From Zopfochytrium polystomum (Eukaryota > Chytridiomycota > Chytridiomycetes > Chytridiales > Chytridiaceae): 64,000 bases of DNA. The stretch is from assembly GCA_025765615.1 (NCBI GenBank), contig JAIVFJ010000008.1, positions 62,001 through 126,000 of the forward strand, given 5' to 3'. Under the pieces are notes generated by a model. The model was not told where the DNA came from. It saw only the letters and a list, made by a program, of their open reading frames with translations, and ran no database searches. The position numbers and the translations under genes are program-made. Shown piece after piece: positions 10,646-20,409 of this stretch (the first letter of the stretch is position 1; each line of letters starts with the position of its first letter).

Positions 10646-10971
10646 TTTTTTTTTTTTTTATTGTTCCAGCCCCAGAGGGGCTGGCGGGAAGAGAAAGAGC
10701 CATCAACGGTGAACCGTAATGGACTACGTCCAGGTATCACCTCAGCAAACCCACCCCATGCGCTACGGACTTACAGGGTCGTCAGGCATCTCCACCGCAC
10801 ATAAAGCCACAATGATCAAAGGAGGAGGGGAAAACATAGAATCAAGAAAATAGAGAAGTGAGTCTGAAGGATGTCAGTGTAAGAGAGGGGAGCATCTGTG
10901 AAAGATCGGAGGGTTGGGATAAGTCAGATTAGGCAACAGCCCATGTCAAGATTGAGAAGGGCAACAGTGGC

Positions 10972-13900
10972 TCAGTGAACGTCAGGGGGCTCAGCAGGAG
11001 ATGGGTGACGAGTGGCTCTTGCTTGTTGGTGTGAGGGGAGTTGTATTGTGTGGTGAAGCCAGATAATGCCTGCAACAAGTTTTATGCGGCTGAGGTAGTG
11101 GTCAATCCATCTGGAAGAAGCCTTGGTGCGCAAAAGCCAGATGCCTGGGCAAGTGTCAGTGGAGTGCCAGCGACTACACGTGGTGCAGCGAGGTTGAGAG
11201 GGTTGTGAGGAGCTGTTACGAGTTCTGTGGGATGATGGAGTGGGAGGGAGGGAAGAGTTAATGTTTGGAGAAGACAGTGGGTGAGAGGCCTGGGAATTTG
11301 GTGGAGGGGATCTGCGGGGCTTGGAGCGCTTGTCAGAGGGCTTGATGGACTTTGACTTCTCCCAAGAGATAGTGTCGTCACAACGGGGGATCCAAATAAG
11401 TCGATGGGCGTCAAGAAGGAGCTGATGGAAAGCGGTGACAAGGGTTTTAAGGACAGAGGCAGCAGGGTTATCACGTGAGAATAAGGTGTCATAAAAGGAT
11501 TGAGGGATGAAGCCACAAAGGAGGGAGGAAAAATTGATACAAGATTGATCATCAAAGAGAAATTCAGGGTGGGAGAGCCAGTAAATGGGATGGGCTTGAG
11601 GAGGAGAGTGGCCATGAGGTGGAGGAGGAACAGAGGAGGAAAGAGTTTCAGCAAAGGTGTTGCGAATCATGGCAATGGCGTCGGCAGCTGCAGGGCATTG
11701 CCAGACATGCTCTGTGGTTTCCAGTGCGTGGTGGCATTGACGGCAGAGCCCATCAGGGTAGACTTGAGGGTGTCGTTGGTGTAGAACTTTTGGAGTGGGC
11801 AAAGTGTTGCTGAGGATTTGAAGTCGATACTTGCGACGAGCAGAGCCAGGGAGGGTGCCAAAGAGGGAAGAGGGTTTAATTCCAGAGTGGAGAACAAGAA
11901 ATGTGGCTTCCCAATGAACTAGGTCAGGGTTGTGGGTAATGTGGGCAAAGGCTGAGGTGTTCAGAAGTGCAAAATGGTGAGAGAGACCTGTGAGGAGTTG
12001 CAGTTGTCGTCGAAGTTGGCCCAAGATGGGGGTATTTGAGATGAAGGCAGTGGCTGGGAGGATCTGTTGTGAGAGGATTGGTAACAAAGTTGGGTCGGAA
12101 GTCAAGGGTACAGATGATGCCAGCTTGTCTGCTTGTTCGTTGCCAGCGTCGCCGTTGTGTCCACGAACCCAGGAAACTTGTGGAGGGGGGCCAATCCAAG
12201 ACTGTAGAGTGGCTGCAACACATGCCCAAAGGGTGGGGTGGGAAGTGGTGTGCAAAAGACGATGGAGGGAATCAGAGAGAGGAGGTGTGTTGAGCTTGCT
12301 GTGTGGATGGGGACTAAAGGAGTTTGAGGCAAAGAGTTTCTCAAAGGTGTGAACCACTCCAAGATTGTCAAGTCGAAAAGTGAGGGGCAGGGAAAGCTTT
12401 GCAGTGATGGTGAGGGCAGCAAGGAGAGCAGCAATTTCAGCAGTTGTGGAAGAGGCAGAGAGTGGAGGGAGGGCAAAAGAAAATTCAAAGTTAAGCTCAA
12501 GGCAAACAACAGAGCCAGCCATGAAGCCCTCCTCGCGAAGGGAGTCATCAGTGTCAAAGGTCAAGGATGGGTGGGTATGAGCAAGGTCAGCAGGGAGGAG
12601 GGGCACGTCCATTGGTTGAAAGCAGGGATTTGTGAAGGGAGCTGGATTGAAAGTGGGAAAGGTGTGGGTGTGAAAACGGTGGTGGGGGAAGGCGAGTTGA
12701 CAAAGAAGATGAGCTGGGAGGGTCGAGTTGCAGTAGCAGTTGTGCGGCTGCTGATGGGAACTGTGTAGGTGGAGTGTACAAGGGAAGTTGGATTGTAGGG
12801 AGAGATGTGCTTGCTGCAGGGGTAAGAGAATGGGGGTGAGCCAATGGGGCAGCCAAGATCAAGTGGAAATTGTGGTAGGAAGGGTGAAGGCGTTCAGGGA
12901 GCCTGGAGTAGTGATGAGAAAAGGAGTTGGGGGTTTGGAGTGTGTGAGTCCAGTTAACAATGCGGAAGAATTCCACTTGTGGTGGGGTCATCAGACGGAA
13001 AAAACTGCCACAAGCAAGGGGGGGATGGTGAAGGGGATCCAAAGAAGATGGGTAAAAGGGATTGTAAAGAGGACCATCAGGAAGGCTGTGGTAAAAGACA
13101 GAAGAGCCAAAGGTGGGAGCAGCGAAAATAAAGGTCTTAATGATGTGGTACACTTTACAGAGTTTGTCAGGGAGAGAGCTGTCTTTGTAGGAAGGACTGG
13201 TGAGGTGGAGGTCAAAAAGTTGTTCAAAAAGAAGGCTGTGTGAACAGAGAGTGGGAAGCACTTTGAGAAAAATATGCCAAGGAACTAATGAGTTGATGGA
13301 GTGAGTGTGAACAGAAAATAGGGATGGACCAGAGTATTGGAAGGATGTGTGTTGGTTAAAGAGGTGGGGAATGAGAGACTTGGTGAAGTGTTTTTTTGGC
13401 TGGGACAAGGGTAAGAGATGTGAGAAAACTGGAGTTCCAGAGGCCAGGTCAAGTTGGAGGCGGTGCATCATGATACAGCTTATGTGGCCAATGAGAGAGG
13501 GGGAGTTCAAGCAAGAGTTGAGGTCAACAATCATGTCAGAGCAGTATTCATTGTAAAAGTCAGGGAGGTTATGGGTCATGGGGTGATGGAGGAGGGCATT
13601 GGGAAAAGAGGTGCAGTAGCCAACCAGGCGTTTGAAAGTTTTGCGACAGAGTGTGGTGAGGTTGTTGAGGAAAGTATGGGGGAGAATGGCAGTTTTCCAC
13701 AGACAAAGCAGACATGTAGGAGGAGAACGTTACGGATGAGGTAAGAAGCAATTTTGTCACCCATCTTTTTGTGTTTGATAATGTTGAGTTAATTGGTGGT
13801 GGTAGAAAGGATTTGCTGCTGTGCTGCTGAGAAGTAGTTGCCTAGGTGTCGAAAGGTGGTGTTTGGGGGGTGGATGGGAAGGACTGTGGTGCCCCAGTTG

Positions 13901-16300
13901 ATGGTGGTAGGTGCTGTTTGCCGGGTGTTGAGGGCGGAGATGAAGATTTTCTTGATGTTAGACTCGATGTCGTTATGTGACTGGTACTCAAAGAGGAGGT
14001 TGGTCTGAAGCTGCAGATCCTCCACGGTGCTGGTGTCGTTGACAAGGGCAAAGCCAGTAACAGAAACAGGGGGTGGGGGGTTGAAGAATTGGACAGGAAA
14101 GTTACGAGAAGTGGGAACTGAGAAAACGAAACCGGTGGTACAACAATCAAGAACGCAAAGAACAGGGTCCCGAAAGATACGCCAATCAAGGGAGCCTTGC
14201 TGAATCGTAGTGCCAATGGGGAAGGAAGGGGATGGGCCAAAAGCTGTGATGACAGAGGAACAAAAACGACGTTGGGAATTGACATGCATGCGAACATAAG
14301 AAGAGGGGAGGTGAATACGTTCCCAGGAGGCAAGAAAGACAGATGGATTGAACAACTTTGGCAGCAAGTTCGCAGAGGCTGATTGGACAGAGGTTAGTGA
14401 TGTCACCACCCCCCCATGCAGCTTTCTTGGGTATGGGGAAGATGGTGGAAGATGCCCAGGAGTCTGGGATGTCAAGGAAGAGAAAAGAGCAAATGATGAG
14501 GGAGGAGAAGAATGCAAGAGCATCAGGACCAGCTGCGAGGAAAAGCTCTCTAGAGATTTGGGAGGGGCCTGGGGCTTTGTTTGAGGCAAGAGATGTGAGA
14601 GCGTTTTTGACGTCGTTGGCAGAAGGGGGCGGCATAACTTTGGAGAAAAGATCTGGGGGAATGTGGGGACGGGGTTGCATCTCAGAGTGAAATGGAGTGG
14701 ATGGTGGGAAGGGAGTGAGGGTACGAGGACGAAACCAGTGTTCAACCTGTTGTTGGCAGATACCAGGGACAAGGTCAGGATTGTGGGTGATTGAGGGACC
14801 TTCGGCAGTAGTATAGCGAATGTGGTCAATGCTAGAGTTGCTGTGTGTGCAGTTGAGGATGTTGTTGAGGACAGTCTTTATCTTGCCAGAAGAGAAAAGG
14901 TTGTGTCTATGTGTGAGAGCTGTGGCAATGTCCTCCATTTTGTGCTTTTCTGCTGCCTGGCATTGGGCACGGTAGATGGCCTGGCGATGGCGGTTGAGGG
15001 CGGGGAGTAAAACATCACGATAGTCAGTTGTGTCAAAGAAGCGGGCTTTGTACTGAGAGTGGATGTGGGACAAGAAGGAGTAAGACTGATCTGCGCCCCA
15101 CTCAGATGGGGTCAAAGGAATGGAAGGGAAGATGCTAGCCAGATCATGCGCAGGGTCTTTGGCAAGTGCCCACAGTTTCTCTACTTTCCAACGTGCAACA
15201 AGAAATGGTTTGGCGCAGCAATCTATCGTTGGTGCTGCTGAGGAGGTTCCCTTGTGAGGAAGGAACTTTTTGCCAAGCTGAAGCAGCAACTCGTGAAATG
15301 ATGTGGAGAGTGTGTCAAGGTGGCTGACGAGGAGTGATGCACGTTCTGGGGAGGGGTATTGAAAGGGAAGGGATGGAGAATGGAGGAACTCAAGCTCAGA
15401 GGGGAGAAGAATGCTGTCCAAGGCTGCAAGGCCTGCTGAGAGGGGGGCAAGCTCAACTGAGACAGCTGATGAGTAATTGTCGAGTTGCTCTTCTGAAGCT
15501 TCCATGGGTTTGATGACCTGCCGGTGCAGAGGGGAGAAGGGAAAAGTGTGGAAGGGGAGGTGGTCTGACGTGTCAGTGAGATGGGGCTCTTCAAGTGGAG
15601 AAGAAATGTTAGCTTCAGTAACGTAGTCAAGAGCAGGTGGTGAGAGCCAAATGCTGTCCAAATGAGAGGAGTAGGAGCCATAAGTGTGTGTGTAAGAGGG
15701 TAAGTTTGGGTGCAGGTGTCGAAAGGAATCAACAAAGCCTTTCAGGGAGAGGGTGGGGAGGAACCTGTGGCGGGAAGTAGGTGTGGGGGCTCTGGTGGAG
15801 TGGTCAAGGGGGTCAGTGATGGCATTCCAGTCACCAAACCAGTAGGCTTGGTGGGGTGAGGTGGAGTCAGATGAGGCAAGAGAGTTGCACCATTTTTGCA
15901 AGTCAGGGAGTTCCTCAGATTGGGGGTTAGCAGGCCAGTAAATATTTCGCAGGAGGATGGAGCGTCAAGCAAAAGATAAGGTGAGGGCAATGGCACGAGT
16001 TCCAAAGTGGGAGGCGTCAGTGATGTGTGGTGCCAGGGAAGGTGAAATGATGAAACCAACGCCAGCATGATGGGAGGGGGTGGAGGATATGAAGAAACCT
16101 TTGTAATTCCTAGTGATGTGACGAATGGAGTGGGTGGCCTCTGTGTCAGAGCAGCCAGTTTCTTGAATGGCAAGGATGGTGGTTTTGGTGTGATCAAGCC
16201 AGTGGAAGATAGATGCAGCCTTGGTGGGGAAGGCACGACAGATGTTCCAAGTCGCAAAGCGAGAGAGGGGTGGTGTGCTAGACACAGGGCTAGTTGACAT
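10972..16300 (-). pseudogene. LINE ORF2 (endonuclease, reverse transcriptase, RNase H), broken
   Basis: From ATG 16300 the minus strand encodes an AP-type endonuclease: FATWNICRAF, the catalytic Glu in AIQETGCSD, then, after one in-frame TGA at 15965-15967, GDWNAI and TSDHLPF. The reverse-transcriptase palm starts with NKAPGPSQISRELF and CPISLCELAAKVVQ (before about 14380). The frame then changes: IQQGSLDWRIF and FALVNDTSTVED lie in the 13789-14829 frame. I did not find the motif A aspartate, and the motif C position reads V-N-D. After further frame changes near 13770 and 12600, an RNase H domain follows (FDTDDS, AEIAALLAAL, WVRGHNGDAGNEQADKLA) and a CxxC-x7-H-x4-C knuckle (LCRQCHHALETTEHVWQC). 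The element cannot move on its own. Confidence 0.85.
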
Positions 16301-16328
16301 AGTTGACTAAGGGGTGCAGGAAGTCCTG

Positions 16329-17099
16329 CTAATAATGTCTCTGTTTTTTTTTTTTTTGAAGAAATAAGAGTGATATCAGTAGCAAAGGGGCTTTCACAAA
16401 AGAATGAATAAGAATATTGGTCAAGTTGAGGCAGTGTTCCTGATTTTTGAGGGGTTTGGGGGCAGTTCTGTTGGGAGGAGTTGAAGAGAAACTGGAACTT
16501 GAGTGTGTGGTGACAGCTGATCGAGCTGGGACAGTAGTAGTAGGGGCCTGAGCTGTCTGGCTGTTGCCTTTGGAATCTGCTGAAGTGGCTTGGTAAAGGA
16601 GGGAGCCAGAGGGGTGGCCAGTTTTGCAAGACTGGGAGGTATGGTTGGAGTTTCCACAACGGCGACAGTAGGGGAAGGGAGTGAAATCTTCCTTTTGGAG
16701 TGGGTGAAATGGGAGGGCATGGCCATTGAAGACAACTGATTGGTTAGTTTTTTGCAACATCAATTCACAGGTTGTAAAAACAAAATGGGCAGACGACAAA
16801 AGGCCAGCAGTGCCCTTTGCTGAGTTGAAGAATCCTGGAATGCGAACTGACATGCACCCAAACTCATATTGGATGGCCTCAAGGTCATAGATACTTGTGG
16901 AGCGACAAATGTTATAAAGGACAGCTGTGCGTTGCTTTTCATCACTGATTCGCCGCTGGTTTTCTGCAGAAGGTTCCAGTGGTCGAATTGTGACACCTGC
17001 ACCCATAATAGTTATGAACTGAGGGGGATTGTGAGGAGGGCCGTCAAAAAGAACTGTGGCAGATGCGGAAAGCTGGTGGTGTGCAAAATGAATAGCCAT
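16329..17099 (-). CDS. LINE ORF1 (Gag-like nucleic-acid-binding protein)
   Basis: The ORF1 protein of about 256 residues starts at ATG 17099. It has a globular N-terminal part (RRISDEKQRTAVLYNICRS, then YEFGCMSVRIPGFFNS) resembling the RNA-binding region of fungal LINE ORF1 proteins. A zinc knuckle follows: C-R-R-C-x4-H-x4-C in YCRRCGNSNHTSQSCKTGHP. The tail is Ser/Thr/Pro rich. It would coat the element RNA. Conceptual coding upstream (17153-17406) in two other frames may be a frameshifted N-terminal extension. It ends 29 bp before the first ORF2 ATG at 16300. Confidence 0.75.
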   Translation of the reverse strand: MAIHFAHHQLSASATVLFDGPPHNPPQFITIMGAGVTIRPLEPSAENQRRISDEKQRTAVLYNICRSTSIYDLEAIQYEFGCMSVRIPGFFNSAKGTAGLLSSAHFVFTTCELMLQKTNQSVVFNGHALPFHPLQKEDFTPFPYCRRCGNSNHTSQSCKTGHPSGSLLYQATSADSKGNSQTAQAPTTTVPARSAVTTHSSSSFSSTPPNRTAPKPLKNQEHCLNLTNILIHSFVKAPLLLISLLFLQKKKKQRHY

Positions 17100-17574
17100 T
17101 ATGGAGCCACAGGAGGATAAAGCAGAGGTGATTGCATGACTCAGGGAGTCCTTCAGCTCATCAAAGTTTTTTCCAGGTGTTGGAGGATGAGTTGGTTGGC
17201 AGGTTTGTTGGTGAATTCTGTGGTGGCAGCTGGTAGTCGACAGGTGTAAGAAAATTTAATGTGCGGGGACGTCGTCTGAAGACAGGCAGCCTGTTCGCCT
17301 GACAAAGGATGCAGAAGGTGGAGCAAGTAAGAAGTCTGGTCCTTTGAGAGCAAGGGCTGCTGTTGGATGGTGAGGTTGCAAGTGGAGGTGAAACGTAGGA
17401 TGTCAAGTTCAGTGAGTGGTGATTGTCAATATGTGTTGATCAGCGTGGGTGCTGGAGAACATGGAGGGAGGTGGGCCGCTCATGAAAAAAGGAGGGTAGC
17501 AATCCCAATTCAGCACAAAGGTTGTGATGTGGTTGTGGTGGTGAAGGGGTGATGCAGTCTGGTTTGGGGGGTGA

Positions 17575-17800
17575 GGACAGCAATCTGGAGTCAATCGGAT
17601 GATGATCTGGCATTCTGACGACAATCCGGCATTCTGGTGATGATCTGGAGTCAATCTGGCGACAATCTGACAATGATCTGACATCAATCTGGCAGTGGCA
17701 AGGTGGCAGAGGGTTCTGGAGTCAATCTGAAGTTGATCTGATGATGATCTGACGATCAGACAATGATCTGACGTTGATCTGGCAGTGGGAAGGCGGTGGA
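17575..17800. repeat. degenerate GATCTGAC/CAATCTGG repeat
   Basis: About 20 imperfect copies of a 10-12 bp unit of the form ATCTGxCAxTG/ATCTGGxGTCA run through the stretch. Two longer sub-repeats of about 90 bp (around 17670-17710 and 17755-17800) both read CAATGATCTGAC, then ATCTGGCAGTGG, then an AAGGxGG-rich tail. It is dense in GATC and TCTGA words. No function is visible; it lies between the LINE 5' end and unique sequence. Confidence 0.7.
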
Positions 17801-18480
17801 GGGTGCAGTCTTGAGTGTCTCTTGAAGCGACCCACCCACCTAACAAAAGGGTACATCGAGGAGGAGGGATAAATCCCAAGGACATCTGCCAACTGCAGCT
17901 GCGCAACTCATCCACCGCCGAACTGTCCGCCGTAATCAAACACGTCATGAACAGAGAGAGAGAGATAGAGGGAGAAAGAGACAATTCGAAAGTTCCAACA
18001 AGTGGGGTGGCCTGGACCGACGCGGCAGGCGTGCGCAGTGAAAGGAGTGGGTGCGCCATCCTCGAGGACTGGGTGCTGGGTGGGGGCAGTGAGAATGTGG
18101 GTGGCGGTGGCTAGCGTGGAGAGGGGACAACCTGGCCGCAGATTCTTGCCTGCCGCCACCCAAGGCAAGGAGCAGATTGCCTTGGATCTCATGGATCTAG
18201 TGTCAGCAGGGCCTGGGGCGCCAGATCCGGCAGCACGCATCGAGTGCAGCGGCATCGCATCCGCCTCATAACTTTTTTACATTTTCCTACTTTCAAGTCA
18301 AAGGTTTTTGGCTTGGAAATTGGTGAGTGGTCGCTCTCTGGCATGAAGGAAGGAGGAAGCGCAATCACCTCAACGTTCCCCACTCTCTCTCTCTCCCTCT
18401 TAGTGGGTTTGATGGAGGATGACTACAACTGCCTTTGGCCCTCAGATTGGCTCACGTAGGCCATCGTCGTCCGCTAAGCA
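17801..18480. other. spacer with no supported gene
   Basis: Open frames exist on both strands but they are short, overlap each other and show no family. The composition is mixed, with a GAGAGA tract near 17955 and its CT counterpart near 18385. I see nothing further. Confidence 0.5.
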
Positions 18481-18956
18481 GCAGCGGCGGGTGCAAAGGA
18501 TATAATAAAATCAAAAGATAGAACAATAATTTCACGTAAAATACTGATGAGGTATATTGTAGAAGATTAGAATTTCAAAGTTACGAAATTGAAGATTATG
18601 AAATAGAAAGCGGTTATAGATACTATTACTGCAGCAAAGTAGAAAGAGATATTTTTAATGTAAGAATTGGAACAGAATACATAGATACACAATTGGATTG
18701 ATACAAGCTTGGCAAAAGGGAAAATTGAATTTGAAATGGACTTTTGTGATTAGCATCAACAGTTGAAGTGAACAAAAATGAACTGCAAATACATCATGAA
18801 GAAGGGAGTGCGAAAGGGACAAGTGTGTGTGGAAAAATGAATTGTAAAAAACATGTGACAATTGAAAATGGATGTGACCAGATTTTGTTGGAATATGCCC
18901 CTGCGTGGAAAAAAAAAAAAAAAGAGAAGTTGATCACAGACTTAATTTGTCACACC
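18481..18956. other. AT-rich island
   Basis: The base composition drops sharply to AT-rich (for example around 18525-18680) compared with the GC-rich genes on either side, and then ends in an A tract (18910-18923) just before the LTR-like terminus at 18957. No coding is supported. It could be old transposon debris. Confidence 0.6.
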
Positions 18957-20409
18957 TGTGAGACTATACTCACTCCTTTGACCCTGGGATCTGGGCCCTA
19001 GAGTGAGGGAAAGCAAATAATAGGCTAAAACTAACTTTATTGGGCTGTTGTCTAGGGGGTGTTTCAACCCTACTACTTGCCTAGTCCACGAAGTATCCCT
19101 ACTGATCTGTCTAACAGGGGTCTCAAACACAAAGAATGAACATTCAGAGGGACAATCCTCTGAAGGATCGGTGCTGGAGCACCGATTACTCGCGTGGCCG
19201 TGGGCCGATGCGAGGGGAAACGGAAGGGCACTCCCGAGGGCGCAACACAACCGCAGAATAAAGAGAGAGAAGAGGGAAACGGGGGTTTTTATCTCAGGAA
19301 CCTAATCTCAAATACAACAGGAGCGGTTAATAGCGACGGGACGGACAGGGCGCGACCTAGCGCCCCTCGTCGCAGACAGTGCTGCGGGAGCCCTCGTCGT
19401 CGCCAGCGACAGGGGGGAGAGAGAGAAGGGAGTTGACTATGTAGGGGTCGGAAGGTCGCCAGCAGGGAACTCGCACGCGGAAACACCTGCAATCGTACAC
19501 GCACCCCGCCGGGCTGCGTCGGCACGATCACTCGACCAATGGGCTTTATCGCATCGCACTCGTACTCACACATCTCACCCTCACAGCAATAGGACCGAGG
19601 CAGGCGCTTGTAGATCGAACTCTCAGGTGTCGGGGGCTGCGCCGGGCGCAGCCACCAACACCCTCGCGGGGACGGGAAGGTCAGGGACAACGATGCCGTC
19701 GTCGCCACCACCACCACCACCGTCGTCGCGGCGGGCAAGCGCCAGGGATCCTCACTCCAACACAGAGCCGGCAATGTCACACAGTCGCTGGTGGGGCCAG
19801 CTGCATTCCCCACCCCCGGCCCCTTAAGAGGAGCCCCACGAAGGGACCATGTACACACCCGGGTGTGTACCATCTCTCACTACCCTCACCTTTGTGAGCC
19901 AGATGGATTTGAAGGGACTCTGTATTGGTGCCAATGGACAGAAATCAGATTGAAGAAAAAAGGAAAAAGAGAAATGGCCCAAAAACAGAGAGAGAGAAAA
20001 TTGACAAGTCAACCCCCTGACTTGGAGCATCCACCACAAATGCTCTAAGTCCCCCCCAACCCTATGCATGTATGTACAAGTGCCAAAAATAAATAATAAA
20101 TTAGGCGGGCTTGGGGTACGGCCTGTCAGGCACCCCATCCCTAGGCAGTTGGGCAGTCTCCGTTAGTCACCGAAAAAGAAAATATGTTGAGAAAACCCTG
20201 GTGCAACGGAAACTGTTAAGACGAAAGTAGTAAAAGCAGACCCAATAATAAAGACGGGTTAGCCGCAAATACACTTTGATAACGCCTTGGAAACTAAAGA
20301 ACTGGGAGCAATAATAGGGGTCCTGATCCTTGCGGTTTTATGACAGGTACGCTTGTTTTTGCGAATAAAATCCTAGACTTTATCACTGAGACCTCGGTGT
20401 AGTCTCACA
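18957..20409. repeat. LTR-like block bounded by inverted TGTGAGACTA ends
   Basis: The block starts TGTGAGACTATAC at 18957 and ends TAGTCTCACA at 20400-20409, an inverted pair with TG...CA polarity. The last part (about 20214-20409, beginning TGTTAAGAC and containing AATAAA-like words) would make a normal 196-bp Copia LTR. The first part (18957-19117), read on the minus strand, also starts TGTTAGACAG and ends TAGTCTCACA. So either one 1.45-kb LTR is present, or two related LTRs stand in opposite orientation with 1.1 kb of other sequence between them. The Copia leader follows directly at 20410. Confidence 0.5.

Larger units (their letters stand above)
10646..17430 (-). mobile_element. near-full-length LINE (non-LTR retrotransposon with RNase H)
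   Basis: This is an element of about 6.8 kb on the minus strand. Its 3' end is an A-tail (T-run at 10646-10660 on the plus strand) preceded by a short GC-rich hairpin region. It carries ORF1 with a CCHC zinc knuckle, then ORF2 with apurinic-type endonuclease, reverse transcriptase, RNase H and a C-terminal CCHC-like knuckle. The order EN-RT-RNH places it among the I/Tad-like LINE groups. The 5' end is not defined: ORF1-like coding in other frames runs to about 17400. No target-site duplication could be confirmed by eye. Confidence 0.85.

Noticed and set aside
17575..17800. Possible CRISPR-like array because of repeated words with spacers
   Set aside because: The words are only 10-12 bp, spacers are irregular and the host is a eukaryote.
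18957..20409. DNA transposon with terminal inverted repeats TGTGAGACTA
   Set aside because: No transposase-like coding lies between the ends and the polarity TG...CA with polyadenylation-like words fits LTRs better; kept as an LTR question in the findings.
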